A stretch of 64,000 nucleotides of DNA from Caballeronia calidae (GCF_900044055.2 NZ_FCOX02000022.1:1-64000); one strand, 5' to 3'; positions 33,973-43,184 are shown, numbered from the stretch's first letter. A program made the numbers and translations. Notes: generated from the sequence alone by a model not told the origin.

Positions 33973-34917
33973 TCACCAGTAGTGCCACGCCTGCACGAGG
34001 ATTCCGTTCGTGAGCGTCGTGTTGCGGCCCGAGACCGAGTGCTGGTACTGGATGGAAAGCTGGTCGTACATCTTCTGGTGCAGGAACGGCAGGCTGTTCG
34101 GCTTGAACTGGAACAACACGCCGATACCCACGGTCGTTTCGCGGCTCGCGCTGTTCGCGACGGGCATCGCGGCGGTCTGGTCGAACGTGCCGCCGCTCGT
34201 CTGATAGTCGAGACCGACGAAGGGAATCGCGAACGGGCTGTCGAGCGGCGAGATGCTGTAGCCGACGCGCAGGTTCAGATGGAAGGTGTTGCCCGGGCTC
34301 AGATCGTCGTGGCCGGAGCGCAGCGTGCGTCCGCGAACGATGCCGCCCATGAGCAGATCGACGTTAAGGTGGCCGTACCAGTCGTCATAGAAGACCGACG
34401 GCCAGAACGACCACGTATTCGTCGATACCGCGTCCTGCCCGATCGGCACCTGCACGTAGGCCTGAAAACCGAGCGTCGTCGCGGGCGCGGGGTTGTACCA
34501 GACGAGCCCGCCGACGAGCGGATCACCAATGCCGCTCGCCGCGAATTGCGAGCCTTGCGTGCGGATCGCGGGCAGCGTGATGCTCGCGTTGAAGCCCATT
34601 TGCGGCAGCGACGGCACTTTCCAGTAGTGGATGAACGTCGAAAGTCCGACGAAGGTATTCGTGCCCGGTCCCGCGACCTGATTGCCCTGCGAATCGAACG
34701 CGCGGCTGTCGTGATTCCATTCGAGGTTCTGACCGAAGGAATCGTAGGTGCCTTCGAAGTCGCTGCTGAACTGCCAGGTTTGCGGGCGGTCCGTCGCGAA
34801 GGGAATGCCCGAGGCGAGCGCGTCGGCGGCCGGCGACATCGTGCAGGTTGCGCCGAGCATGGCGAGCGCCCATGCGTGACGTCTTCGTATCGTTGGTCTC
34901 GGGTGCCGCGTTTGCAT
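33973..34917 (-). CDS. Outer-membrane channel, meta-pathway phenol degradation (SphA-like) family
   Basis: A 314-residue exported protein with a signal peptide ending near ADALA (about residue 35). The rest is beta-strand-rich with alternating aromatic residues (FSSDFEGTYDSFGQNLEW, GLSTFIHYWKVPSLPQMGF, IQYQHSVSGRN) and a terminal aromatic, WHYW. This resembles the outer-membrane transporter family found in aromatic-degradation operons. It is the first gene of the operon and probably admits the aromatic or alicyclic substrate. Uptake specificity is not readable. Confidence 0.8.
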   Translation of the reverse strand: MQTRHPRPTIRRRHAWALAMLGATCTMSPAADALASGIPFATDRPQTWQFSSDFEGTYDSFGQNLEWNHDSRAFDSQGNQVAGPGTNTFVGLSTFIHYWKVPSLPQMGFNASITLPAIRTQGSQFAASGIGDPLVGGLVWYNPAPATTLGFQAYVQVPIGQDAVSTNTWSFWPSVFYDDWYGHLNVDLLMGGIVRGRTLRSGHDDLSPGNTFHLNLRVGYSISPLDSPFAIPFVGLDYQTSGGTFDQTAAMPVANSASRETTVGIGVLFQFKPNSLPFLHQKMYDQLSIQYQHSVSGRNTTLTNGILVQAWHYW

Positions 34918-35181
34918 CGTCGTCTCCGGTCGTTCGTGTCGTATGAGCGAACGTTACGAAGGCGCGACGCGCCGGTCTTTCAGGTTTCGCGGATTACAGA
35001 TTCCGGACGAACCGCGAACGAATGCCGCAATACCGATACGGGTTAACACCAGGGCGCAAAGCGCGCACGCGGCGTTCGCGAACGGCGACCCATCGCGCGT
35101 GCAGGGGCTTCGCGGGCACATCTATACTCGCGTGAACAGCGGCGTCCATCGGCAAGCCGCGATGAAAACGGAGACACGACC
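34918..35181. promoter_or_regulatory. Divergent promoter region of the aromatic operon
   Basis: This 264-base gap separates the first gene of the ten-gene minus-strand operon from the divergent AraC-type regulator. Both promoters and the regulator's binding sites should lie here. I did not identify a clear repeated operator. Confidence 0.4.
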
Positions 35182-36027
35182 ATGAGCGCCCCTGCCGTGA
35201 CCGCCCGCATCGATCGCTTCAGCGCGGTCGCGGGCGTGCCGGGACTCGAATACTGCATCTCGGGCCCGCGCCCTTATTCGCTTGAGTTGAGCAATTCGTC
35301 GGACATGATCTGCCTTCTGCTCGGCACGATCGTCTCCGACACGCGCTACGACGACGGCCCCGCCGCGCCCTTCACCTTTCGCGCGGAAACGGCCGCCTAT
35401 CATCCGCGCGGCGAAAGCATGCGCATCGACGCGCACGACGTGCGGCACGGCTTTATCGCGTTTCGTTATGCGGATGCCTTCGTGAATCGCATCGGCGAGC
35501 GCAGCGCGGAGCCGTTGCGCCGCGCGGGCAGCCGCAGCAATCTCGGCGCCGACTCGATCCGGCATCTCGTGCGCTATGCGCGACAGAAGGCGCACGCTGA
35601 CACGCGCCAGATCGATCCGTGGGAATTGCAATGCGTCGCCACGCTCGCGTGGATCGAAACCACGCGGCATCTCGAACGCGCCGCGCGCGAGCGCAAGTCC
35701 GCGCTCACCGATGCCGGTTTCGCGATGCTCGAAGCGTATGTCGCCGATAACATCGACCAGAATCTTTCCTGCGCCGATATCGCGACCGAGCTCGACTTGC
35801 CCGTGCGCGTCGTCTTCGACGGCGTGAAGGCGCGCACCGGTCATTCGCTCTATCGCTATGTGCTGGAAAAGCGCATCGACGCCGCCGCGCGGATGCTGCG
35901 CTCAGGTCACGCGCCGCTCGTCGATGTCGCCGCCGCGTGCGGGTTTTCATCGCAGCAGCATATGACGGCGCTCTTTTCCGGGCGGCTCGGCACGACGCCG
36001 CTGCGCTACCGCAAGAGCGCAGCGTAG
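35182..36027 (+). CDS. AraC family regulator, divergent to the aromatic operon
   Basis: A 281-residue regulator with an N-terminal sensing domain and a C-terminal AraC double helix-turn-helix: LSCADIATELDLPVRVVFDG, then LVDVAAACGFSSQQHMTALF and GRLGTTPLRYRKS. CGGAGACACGACC precedes the ATG. Its position next to and divergent from the outer-membrane channel gene makes it the likely activator of the degradation operon. The LysR gene follows by 21 bases and may be co-transcribed. Confidence 0.88.
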   Translation: MSAPAVTARIDRFSAVAGVPGLEYCISGPRPYSLELSNSSDMICLLLGTIVSDTRYDDGPAAPFTFRAETAAYHPRGESMRIDAHDVRHGFIAFRYADAFVNRIGERSAEPLRRAGSRSNLGADSIRHLVRYARQKAHADTRQIDPWELQCVATLAWIETTRHLERAARERKSALTDAGFAMLEAYVADNIDQNLSCADIATELDLPVRVVFDGVKARTGHSLYRYVLEKRIDAAARMLRSGHAPLVDVAAACGFSSQQHMTALFSGRLGTTPLRYRKSAA

Positions 36028-36048
36028 CGACGGGAAACAGGAGACAGC

Positions 36049-37014
36049 ATGGATCTCTTCATGTCGATGGAAGCCTTCGTTCGCGCAGCGGAAGCGCAAA
36101 GCTTCGCGAGCGCGGCGCGGCAGCTCGGCGTGGCGAAATCGGTCGTCACGTCGCGCGTGAAGCAGCTCGAGGAGCATTTCGGCGTCGCGCTGTTTCATCG
36201 TTCGACGCGCGCGGTGCGTCTCTCCGAAGTCGGCGAATCCTACTATCGCGATTGCCTGCTGCTCGTCTCGAAGGTGCGCGAGTTGTCGGGCCGTGCGAGC
36301 GCGGAAACGCAATCGCTGTCGGGCACGCTCAATGTCCACGTGCTCCCGGGCTTCGCGCTCGGTCACTTCTCGCAGGCGCTGATCGCGTTTCGCGAGGCCC
36401 ATCCGCGCATCGAGTTCGTCGTCACCGTGAACGATCGCGTGATCGATCCCGTGCAGGAAGGCTTCGATCTCGCGTTGCAAATCTATCCGCCCGCGTCGAA
36501 TCTGCTCGTCGAGCGCAAGCTCTTTCCGGTGCGCGGCGTGCTGTGCGCGACACCCGCGTATCTGAAGGACGAGCCGGCCATCGAGACACCGCTCGATCTG
36601 CTGCGCCATGATTTCGCGCGTTACGCGCACTATCCGTGGGGCGACAACTGGCCGCTCATGAAAGGCAACGAGTGTTATGAAATCGCGCTCAACCCCGTGT
36701 TGAAGACGAACAGCGTGCACCTGCTGCTCGAATTCGCGCGCGCGGGCGCGGGCGTCGTCTATCTGCCGACGATGGTCGCCGCGAGCGATCTGCTCGAACG
36801 ACGCCTCGTGCGCGTGCTGCCCGAATACGCGGCGCCGCCGCTGTGGCTGTCGGCGGTGTATCCGACTTCGCATCGATCGACGAGCAAGGTGAAAGCGTTC
36901 GTCGATTTTCTGCGCGAGCGCTATCTGCGCGAGCCGCAGTGGGACAAAGCGCTCGGCATTTCGCCGCCCGACGACGAAGAGCGCAATGTCGACGAAGAAC
37001 TCGGCGACGCGTGA
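36049..37014 (+). CDS. LysR family transcriptional regulator
   Basis: A 321-residue LysR-type regulator. The N-terminal helix-turn-helix is SFASAARQLGVAKSVVTSRV followed by KQLEEHFGVALFHRSTRAVR. The periplasmic-binding-like effector domain covers residues 95-290, including GFDLALQIYPPAS, and a charged tail ends the protein. It is probably co-transcribed with the AraC gene. Possible targets are the aromatic operon or the AEC transporter, whose stop codon is 6 bases from its own. Confidence 0.9.
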   Translation: MDLFMSMEAFVRAAEAQSFASAARQLGVAKSVVTSRVKQLEEHFGVALFHRSTRAVRLSEVGESYYRDCLLLVSKVRELSGRASAETQSLSGTLNVHVLPGFALGHFSQALIAFREAHPRIEFVVTVNDRVIDPVQEGFDLALQIYPPASNLLVERKLFPVRGVLCATPAYLKDEPAIETPLDLLRHDFARYAHYPWGDNWPLMKGNECYEIALNPVLKTNSVHLLLEFARAGAGVVYLPTMVAASDLLERRLVRVLPEYAAPPLWLSAVYPTSHRSTSKVKAFVDFLRERYLREPQWDKALGISPPDDEERNVDEELGDA

Positions 37015-37020
37015 AGCGCA

Positions 37021-37941
37021 TCAAAGAATGTAGAGCCACGCGAGCAAGGTGACGATCGAGAAAAGCGTGGTCATCGAGATGACGGCGCCGACCACGGTCT
37101 TCTCGATGTCGTACTCGGACGCGAGCACGTATGCGCTCTTCGCGGTCGGCACGGCGGCGCAGACGACCGCGGCGATGGTCGCGGTGCGGCTCAGCCCCGT
37201 CGCGAGACAAAGCGCATAGACGACGAGCGGCACGATCACGAGCTTGATCGCCGCGAGAAGCGCGTAGAGATTCAGGCGTCCGCGCAATTCGCTCAGCGTC
37301 AGGTCGAGCCCGATCGCGAAGAGCGCGCACGGCGTGAGCGCTTCGCCGAGTATCGTCAGAAAGGATGCGACCGGCGCCGGCAGCGTCAGGCCGATGACCG
37401 ACCACAGCAGTCCGCAGATCGTCGCGAGAATGACGGGGTTCGTCGCGATCTGGCGAATCAGCGCCGTCATGTCGATCTTGCGCGACGCATCGTATCGGCT
37501 GATTTCCAGCAGCACGACGAGCACGGGAAACATGACCGCGCCGACGAACACCGTTGCCACGGCGGCCGCAAGCACGCCGGGCTTGCCGTACAGCGTCTTC
37601 AGAATCGGCAGCGCGACGAAACCGGTGTTGGTCATCGAAACGGCGGCAGCGAGCATCGCGCTCGGGCCGAGTCCTTCATGACGCACGAAGCGCACGGCCA
37701 GCAGCATGAGCGCGAAGCAGATGATCGAGCCGCCGCCGAACGCCGCGAGAAAGCCCCATTCGAGCAGCGAGCGCAGCGATTCGTCGGCGATGGTCAGAAA
37801 CACCAGCGCGGGCATCGCGACGTAGTAAGCGAAGCGCATCAGCGACGGCGCCAGCGCGTGCGGCATGTAGCCCGAGACGCGCGCCACCCATCCGGTCAGG
37901 ATGATGGCGAAGATCGGAAGGATCATGCCGGCAAGATGCAT
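37021..37941 (-). CDS. AEC family transporter (auxin efflux carrier-like)
   Basis: A 306-residue inner-membrane protein with about ten hydrophobic helices in two halves (MILPIFAIILTGWVARVSGY, MTNTGFVALPILKTLYGKPG, LTPCALFAIGLDLTLSELRG, VCAAVPTAKSAYVLASEYD). Bacterial AEC members carry dicarboxylates such as malate or malonate. The ATG at 37941 has GGAG 6-9 bases upstream, and this GGAG lies inside the 3' arm of a long inverted repeat. The substrate is unknown. Confidence 0.87.
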   Translation of the reverse strand: MHLAGMILPIFAIILTGWVARVSGYMPHALAPSLMRFAYYVAMPALVFLTIADESLRSLLEWGFLAAFGGGSIICFALMLLAVRFVRHEGLGPSAMLAAAVSMTNTGFVALPILKTLYGKPGVLAAAVATVFVGAVMFPVLVVLLEISRYDASRKIDMTALIRQIATNPVILATICGLLWSVIGLTLPAPVASFLTILGEALTPCALFAIGLDLTLSELRGRLNLYALLAAIKLVIVPLVVYALCLATGLSRTATIAAVVCAAVPTAKSAYVLASEYDIEKTVVGAVISMTTLFSIVTLLAWLYIL

Positions 37942-37947
37942 GGCGGG

Positions 37948-38008
37948 CTCCGATAATGGAACGCGAAAGGCGCGGGCGCCTGTTTCTGAATGCGTTCCAT
38001 TATCGGAG
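37948..38008. promoter_or_regulatory. 17-bp perfect inverted repeat covering the AEC ribosome binding site
   Basis: CTCCGATAATGGAACGC (37948-37964) and its exact reverse complement (37992-38008) flank a 27-base loop. On the transporter mRNA the 3' arm contains the Shine-Dalgarno GGAG, so a hairpin would hide it from ribosomes. As DNA, each arm could be an operator half-site for the LysR or another regulator. A terminator is unlikely because no T tract follows and the gene starts at once. Confidence 0.7.
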
Positions 38009-38057
38009 AAAAGCGTCGCGCGACGCGCAAATTTGCGCAGTCGCGCGATGGCGGCGT

Positions 38058-39119
38058 TCAGCGCACGCTCAGCAACATGCGCGCTTCCTCGCTCGACAGC
38101 ACGCCGCGGCCCTTGCGATTCGCGGCGCTCGCGGCATAGACATCCCTGCGCGCATGCGTGATGCCGAGCGGCGCAAAGCCGTTGCCCGGATTGAACGCGA
38201 GCTGGTCGATGCGGGCCTCGTCCTCGCGCGAGGGCGGCGCATCGAGTTCGAGTTCGCCGATCATCACCACGTCCGATTTCCACGCGATCGATGCATCGTT
38301 GACCGGCGTCTTTTCTTCATCGACGAAGAATTGCAGGCCGAGTTGCCACTTCACCGGGCCTTGCTCCAGACGATTGAATATGTCCGCGCGCAGATAGTTG
38401 TCACCGTGGCGTTCGGCTCTCGTGCCGGGGGACGTCGAAGGATGCGGATGAAGCGAGTACTTGATCGCCGCGCGACCCAGTTGCACGACCGATCCCCAGT
38501 AGTTCTCCGTCGTCACGCTTTCGACGTGATGCGCCCTGGTTTCCTTGAAGAGAACTGCCAGGATGCGCGCGGCCTCGACCGGCCCGAGCTTGGCCATCAT
38601 CATTTCGCGCAAGCCCTGCGCGATGCCGCTCACCGGCCCCTCGGCGAGCAACGCGACGATGATATCCGCGACCGCCATGAACTGGACCGCGTTGCGCGCG
38701 TGCGAGCGGCCTCCCTCGTTCGTCATCAGCAGATCGGTTTCGGCGCCTTCTTCCGTGAAGAACTTGATCGCGATGCCGCGCACATCGGCTGCCGTGTCGG
38801 CCTGCGGGCACGGCTGTCCATTGGAAATGCGGCACGCGACGCGATACGACATCGGTCCGGCTGCGGCACCGCGCTTTTCGAACGGAGCGAATCGCGCGAT
38901 GTCGGGAATATCGTCTGCAATGCGAAGCGTTCCGAATGCGCCGAGCAACTGCTTCTGATGTTGCGCGCGATCGACCTGCCCGTTCAGGCCCGTATGATGG
39001 CTCGCCGCGAGCTTCGTCTGTTGCGCCCCGATCTCCCTGACGAGCATCGCGAGCGTGGTGGCGTCGTCGAGCTTGTCGGTCCAGCCGGTGCCGTCGCTCG
39101 CTGATTGAGTGGAGTTCAT
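38058..39119 (-). CDS. Catalase-related haem protein
   Basis: A 353-residue protein related to the catalase fold but shorter than standard catalases (about 480 or more). Visible segments are VRGIAIKFFTEEGAETDLLM, ARNAVQFMAVAD, TENYWGSVVQLGRAAIKYSL and FNPGNGFAPLGITHARRDVY. The last parallels the catalase region before the haem-ligand Tyr but is not identical. There is no signal peptide. Related proteins act as peroxidases or lipid-oxidising haem enzymes. It follows a cytochrome c and an exported protein on the same strand, suggesting a small redox unit. Confidence 0.75.
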   Translation of the reverse strand: MNSTQSASDGTGWTDKLDDATTLAMLVREIGAQQTKLAASHHTGLNGQVDRAQHQKQLLGAFGTLRIADDIPDIARFAPFEKRGAAAGPMSYRVACRISNGQPCPQADTAADVRGIAIKFFTEEGAETDLLMTNEGGRSHARNAVQFMAVADIIVALLAEGPVSGIAQGLREMMMAKLGPVEAARILAVLFKETRAHHVESVTTENYWGSVVQLGRAAIKYSLHPHPSTSPGTRAERHGDNYLRADIFNRLEQGPVKWQLGLQFFVDEEKTPVNDASIAWKSDVVMIGELELDAPPSREDEARIDQLAFNPGNGFAPLGITHARRDVYAASAANRKGRGVLSSEEARMLLSVR

Positions 39120-39202
39120 GATTAATCTCCGTTCGCGCTTCCTGATGCGCTATTAAAGTCTGATTGCTTTCGTCGAGATGTAAAGCGATTCGTCGATGAC
39201 CC

Positions 39203-39544
39203 TCACTCGCGACGCGGGACCGTGCTCGCGAAGTAGTCGTATATCGCGTCGATGCGGCTCTCGATCAACGGAATGCCGCGATAAGCGGGCATGCCCATCG
39301 ACGGATTGCCGTCGAGCACCGCGGCGATGAAACGCTCGCGGCTCTGCGTGCGCGCAAAGCCGACGATCGACGGCGCGGCGAGTCCGTCGTAATCCTTGCC
39401 GTGGCAGCGCGCGCAGTCGGCCACGCGCACCGCGCGCCGCGCATCGGCGAGCGACGCATCGGCGGGGTCGGGCGGCTGCGCATGCGCGGCGAGCGACACA
39501 GCGAGCATGCAGGCGCCCAGGCACGAGCGCGATCGACGTATCAC
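39203..39544 (-). CDS. Small exported cytochrome c
   Basis: A 113-residue cytochrome with an N-terminal signal (MIRRSRSCLGACMLAVSLAA, cleavage near AHA-Q), haem motif CARCH, and a likely Met ligand in GNPSMGMPAYRG. The start is a GTG with no strong binding site, 10 bases after the upstream exported-protein gene, so translation may be coupled. It lies between that gene and the catalase-like gene. Its redox partner is unknown. Confidence 0.82.
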   Translation of the reverse strand: MIRRSRSCLGACMLAVSLAAHAQPPDPADASLADARRAVRVADCARCHGKDYDGLAAPSIVGFARTQSRERFIAAVLDGNPSMGMPAYRGIPLIESRIDAIYDYFASTVPRRE

Positions 39545-39554
39545 GAGAACGTGC

Positions 39555-39953
39555 TCAGCGCTTGCGGTCGGAGATCCGGCCGACGTACTTCCATCCCTGA
39601 TCGCGCGTCCATACGTAGGTGAACCCCGTGGGGCCGTCGATGAAAACGGTCATCGGCCGCTCGCCGGCGGACGCTTCCTTCTGCGGTTCCGCCGACGCGG
39701 GCGTGATGCGCCCCTCCATGGGTTTGAGCGGTGCATCGCGTTCGTCCATGCGCCAGCCGTCCGTATCGACATAGGTCAGGCGCGACGTTCCGCCCGCGGG
39801 CGTCTGAATGTCCAATGTGAGCGATCCGCCGTCGATCGGGCGTGCGTCGGCGCTCTCCGTCGCGCTCGCGGCGAGCGTCGTTTCGCACGCCGCGCCGAAC
39901 GTCAGAAGGGCGATCGCCAGGAACATTGCGCGCTTCGTTTGATGGGATCTCAT
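39555..39953 (-). CDS. Exported hypothetical protein, 132 aa
   Basis: Unrecognised. The start MRSHQTKRAMFLAIALLTFG is fixed by AAGGAGGTACCG before ATG. A signal peptide is followed by a polar mature part with strands DGGSLTLDIQTP, SRLTYVDTDGW and GFTYVWTRDQGWKYVGRI. It resembles small periplasmic beta proteins. It leads a three-gene minus-strand set with the cytochrome c and catalase-like gene. A longer frame to 40064 has no support. Confidence 0.7.
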   Translation of the reverse strand: MRSHQTKRAMFLAIALLTFGAACETTLAASATESADARPIDGGSLTLDIQTPAGGTSRLTYVDTDGWRMDERDAPLKPMEGRITPASAEPQKEASAGERPMTVFIDGPTGFTYVWTRDQGWKYVGRISDRKR

Positions 39954-40333
39954 TTCGGTACCTCCTTGCTGGCCGCTTGGTGCGGCTGCCCTGATGTGCT
40001 CATGCAGAGAAGACGAACGTGACCTCGACGAATGTGAGGCCGAGAGATCCGCGAGCGCCGGCAATATGATTTCGCTACCGAATCAGGAGCGTCGCGCATG
40101 TCGCGCGTTGTAGCCTGTTGCCGCAGATGAGTGCTTGTCGTGTGGAGCCACCGCCACGCGTGGCCGAAGGGGCCGTCTTGTGATGAGCGTTACTATCGGC
40201 CGAACGGTCGTCGTCGAAAACCACGCATAAGGAGGGGCATCACCCCGCCATCATGGGACTGCGCGATGGCGGGCGATCGACTGGTGGAAGAATGAGACCG
40301 ATGCCTTCGGCGAAGCGCTGGCGTCGTGCCGAC
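39954..40333. other. Intergenic region, no gene seen
   Basis: 380 bases between two minus-strand genes. It should contain the promoter of the exported protein/cytochrome/catalase unit. Short open frames here have no binding sites or recognisable content. Confidence 0.4.
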
Positions 40334-40594
40334 TCACTGACCGCTATATATGTTGCAGCTGAGTCCTGGCGCGCAGAGCTGACTCGTGCCGATCGCGCCG
40401 TCACGCGAGGCGCTGCCGGACTTGCTCGTCGACATCGCTCCGCCGTAGCTTGAATCGTTCGTTGTCCCGCCTTGTGCGCTTTGCTGCGCGGCGCCGCCCT
40501 GTGGCGGCGACATCTGCGTATCTTGCGCCTGCACGACGGCGCTCATCGCCAACAATCCGGCGGCCGTTGCTGCCAATAGCAGAGTTGCTCTCAT
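40334..40594 (-). CDS. Small secreted Gly/Ser-rich protein, 86 aa
   Basis: Unrecognised. A clear signal peptide (MRATLLLAATAAGLLAMSAV, cleavage near VQA-Q) leads to a short low-complexity Gln/Gly/Ser region (PPQGGAAQQSAQGGTTNDSS) and a C-terminus with a Cys pair, QLCAPGLSCNIYSGQ, which may form a disulfide. GAGGTGATGCG precedes the ATG. Similar short exported proteins are common in Burkholderiaceae and of unknown role. It stands alone. Confidence 0.65.
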   Translation of the reverse strand: MRATLLLAATAAGLLAMSAVVQAQDTQMSPPQGGAAQQSAQGGTTNDSSYGGAMSTSKSGSASRDGAIGTSQLCAPGLSCNIYSGQ

Positions 40595-40979
40595 CGCATC
40601 ACCTCTTGAATCAAGTAACCGAATGGAGAACTGCGCGCTCGCGACGGGCCTGCGAGCACGCATGCAAAAATCCAGTTGCCGGCGCGAAGAACGCGCGCCT
40701 TCCGGACTTCTGATTGAACGGATATCTGTGGAAGCGTGAAGCCTGTAGGCTTTGTAAGCGCGTAGAGGTAGTACGCTCCACTACGGTATACCGTGGACGC
40801 GAAAAGTAAATTCCCGATCGGCGAGCGCCAATGCCTGAGCCCATGACAGACACGTTGCGAACGCGCTTGCTTAAGCAGGCTATGACATCGGGCCTTACAC
40901 GGAGCTTGTGCGGCAGCACCTTTCCGAGCCGGTCCGGCGGTTTTGCTATATTGGCTTTCCCTCCCGGGAGTTTCTGGCA
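40595..40979. other. Intergenic region with a 12-bp palindrome
   Basis: 385 bases between the divergent secreted-protein gene and the zinc-finger gene. ACGGTATACCGT at 40783-40794 is a perfect palindrome and a possible operator. No gene is evident. Confidence 0.35.
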
Positions 40980-41447
40980 ATGCGTGTCGGCCGACCTGTC
41001 AAACCTCTACCCCATCCGAATTGCGATTACTGCAGCGCCCCCGCGTCTCTGACGCGCGCGGGCGACGAAGCCTATCCGTACCGCGACGATCACGGTCCAC
41101 TGTGGATGTGCGCGAACTGCCAGGCATGGATCGGGATCTTTCCGCGCAGCACGCGCAACGTTCCGCTCGGCCGGCTCGCCGATGCCCGTTTGCGCGATCT
41201 GAAAGTGAAGCTGCACGCGGTGCTCGAACCGCTCGTTCAGGCGAAGGTCCGGCGCGACGGTTGCAATGTCTTCGAGGCGCGCTCCAAGGGGATGAAGTGG
41301 CTCGCGCAATCGATCGGCGTCGAGCCGGACAAGTGCAGCATCCACACGCTCGACGCGGACCAGTGCGAACGGGCGATCGCGGTTGTCGAACATTTCGAGC
41401 AGGAACGCGGGCATCACCCTTCAGATTCGGCGATCGATGAACGTTAA
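40980..41447 (+). CDS. Zinc-finger-containing protein (DUF3268-like)
   Basis: A 155-residue protein with a probable zinc site formed by CDYCSAPA near the N-terminus and CANCQAW about 30 residues later (MRVGRPVKPLPHPNCDYC, then LWMCANCQAWIG). The rest is helical (LKVKLHAVLEPLVQAKV, GMKWLAQSIGV). GGGAG lies upstream of the ATG. This domain often occurs in phage or plasmid-associated genes; the function is unknown. The next gene starts near its stop. Confidence 0.72.
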   Translation: MRVGRPVKPLPHPNCDYCSAPASLTRAGDEAYPYRDDHGPLWMCANCQAWIGIFPRSTRNVPLGRLADARLRDLKVKLHAVLEPLVQAKVRRDGCNVFEARSKGMKWLAQSIGVEPDKCSIHTLDADQCERAIAVVEHFEQERGHHPSDSAIDER

Positions 41448-41475
41448 CCTGAAAAGGTCAACCATCGATCCTCGC

Positions 41476-41949
41476 ATGTCACGCACAATTCCATTTCAGC
41501 GCTCGCCCCAGGCGACGCGCGCGCGGTTCAGCAAGGCGCAACTGCTTCCTATCCCGCGCGCGGTGGCGGACGAACTCGCGCTCGCGGCGCATATGTCGCT
41601 GGCCGCGTTGCGTTCGGGCTCGCCAGACATCGCGCCCGCGCAGCACATCACCGAGGCGATGTATCTCGCCAAGTTCCTTGCCGAAGCCGGACACGGCGAT
41701 TTCTCGCACGACGAGCTGATTCGCGCGGACCGGACGATGAGCGCCGTGTTCGACGCCGGGCGCGCGTCCGGTTCCTGGACACTCGCGGCCGAAGACTTCG
41801 ACCGGCTCGCGGCGATCGTGTCGCTTTACGATCATCAGTTGCGGCGTGCATCGCTCGGCGCGCTGTCGGTCGCGAGCGAGCGGCTCGAACGATTCAAGGG
41901 CGGTGAGGCTTATCAGCCGATGCATGCGCGGAAGTCGGCGCCGGTCTGA
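41476..41949 (+). CDS. Hypothetical protein, 157 aa
   Basis: Unrecognised by function. It resembles, from memory, hypothetical proteins on Burkholderia plasmids that start with a similar MSRTIPFQRSPQATRARF segment, which is why I use this start. An ATG at 41437, overlapping the previous gene, is the alternative. The protein is soluble, helical (ADELALAAHMSLAALRSG, ITEAMYLAKFLAEAGHGDFS) and has no known motif. A strong terminator lies about 110 bases downstream, so the gene and its zinc-finger neighbour probably form one unit. Confidence 0.62.
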   Translation: MSRTIPFQRSPQATRARFSKAQLLPIPRAVADELALAAHMSLAALRSGSPDIAPAQHITEAMYLAKFLAEAGHGDFSHDELIRADRTMSAVFDAGRASGSWTLAAEDFDRLAAIVSLYDHQLRRASLGALSVASERLERFKGGEAYQPMHARKSAPV

Positions 41950-42055
41950 CGGGGTCGTTGTGGCTTGATGCGTCGGGTAGGATGCTGGACCGGTTTTTTT
42001 CTGGATGGATGCCGCCGGTTGCACGTCGATTCCCCGCGTCTTCTTCGCGGGTGAT

Positions 42056-42087
42056 TCGGCCCATCGGTAATGGGCCGATTATTTTTC
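42056..42087 (+). terminator. Intrinsic terminator
   Basis: A 9-bp stem (TCGGCCCAT / ATGGGCCGA) with a 5-base loop is followed by TTATTTTT. It fits the end of the zinc-finger/hypothetical gene unit. Confidence 0.8.
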
Positions 42088-43184
42088 CCAGCCGACGGGC
42101 GTTGTTTGTCGTCCTGCGATTTGAGTGTCGATGATCGATGCCTGACGCACGGGACATGTCTGCTTAGCTGCGCGCCGATCGCGCCTGATATTTCTGGCGC
42201 GGCGCATTATGGGTCTTGCTGTCGTCGAGCGACTGCGCCAATGCTTTGTGCCGACGATTATTCGTTGGCTCGATCCTGTGAGGCAGAATTCAAGCGTCTA
42301 GCGCTGATACGAGAATCGTATTGTTCGATACATCACAGAAAATGTTCTTTGTCCCGGTTCCGGGATGGCCTACTTGCGGGAAGTTGATCGGCGACTTGAG
42401 GGACATTTAAGCATAATTCCGTGAAACAAGTTTGGCTTTCTAATATAAGCCATTGATTATAAACGATTTTATACGAGCTCAAATCGTCCGCGATTGTTTC
42501 ACGGCCAATCTTCGACGCTTTGATCTGTTCACACTCGATTCGTGGCGGTTCAGCGCTTGTGACGGCCTTGTCGTTGAGCCAGCTTCGCCTAAGTCGTTGG
42601 AAGTGTGCGCCCGACCGGCCGGACCCATGGTTCGATTCTGAGGTCAGAACGTTTTGACGTATTTGTCCAACGTGAAGCGGGGCTCGCGGTTCATTGATGT
42701 TCTATCCAAGCAGCCCTACCAACGGAGCGCATGAGAGTGCCACTTCGGCGACGCCCGCCCGAGCGCTCGCGGCCGTCGATCGAACAAAGCGGTCGATGAT
42801 CGAATTCCGGAACCTTCAGACCGATTAAAGGAAATGAGAGGTGGGGCCATTCGGCATACGCGCTTTCTTCGTTCACAGATCACGTAATCCCGCATGCATG
42901 ACTCCCTAGGATCGCGCTTCACTAACTCTGCGAGTCTTTCGAAAACCTGCACACGCTCAGCTCTGTTCCCAGTGCCATGGCGAAACGGGCCAACGAATCT
43001 TTCCGGCCCGTGCGCGTGACGTCGCGTCCTGGACTTCGGGCACCGTGATTTCGCTTCCTCGAGTTCGATGCTCGGTACGGCTGCCTGTGAACTCAGTCGC
43101 TCACGTATCCCCTGATACTGCTCGAACGCCCGCGCTCTTGGATGAAATCCATGCTCTCCTCCAAGCGCGTTGATGGTCAACTAC
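42088..43184. other. About 1.1 kb without a recognisable gene
   Basis: This stretch is richer in A and T than its surroundings (for example about 42430-42480) and carries only short open frames without binding sites or protein-like sequence. It lies beside the palindrome array and may be a buffer or degenerate DNA between the partition region and the rest of the replicon. I see no transposase, RNA gene or long repeat. Confidence 0.5.
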
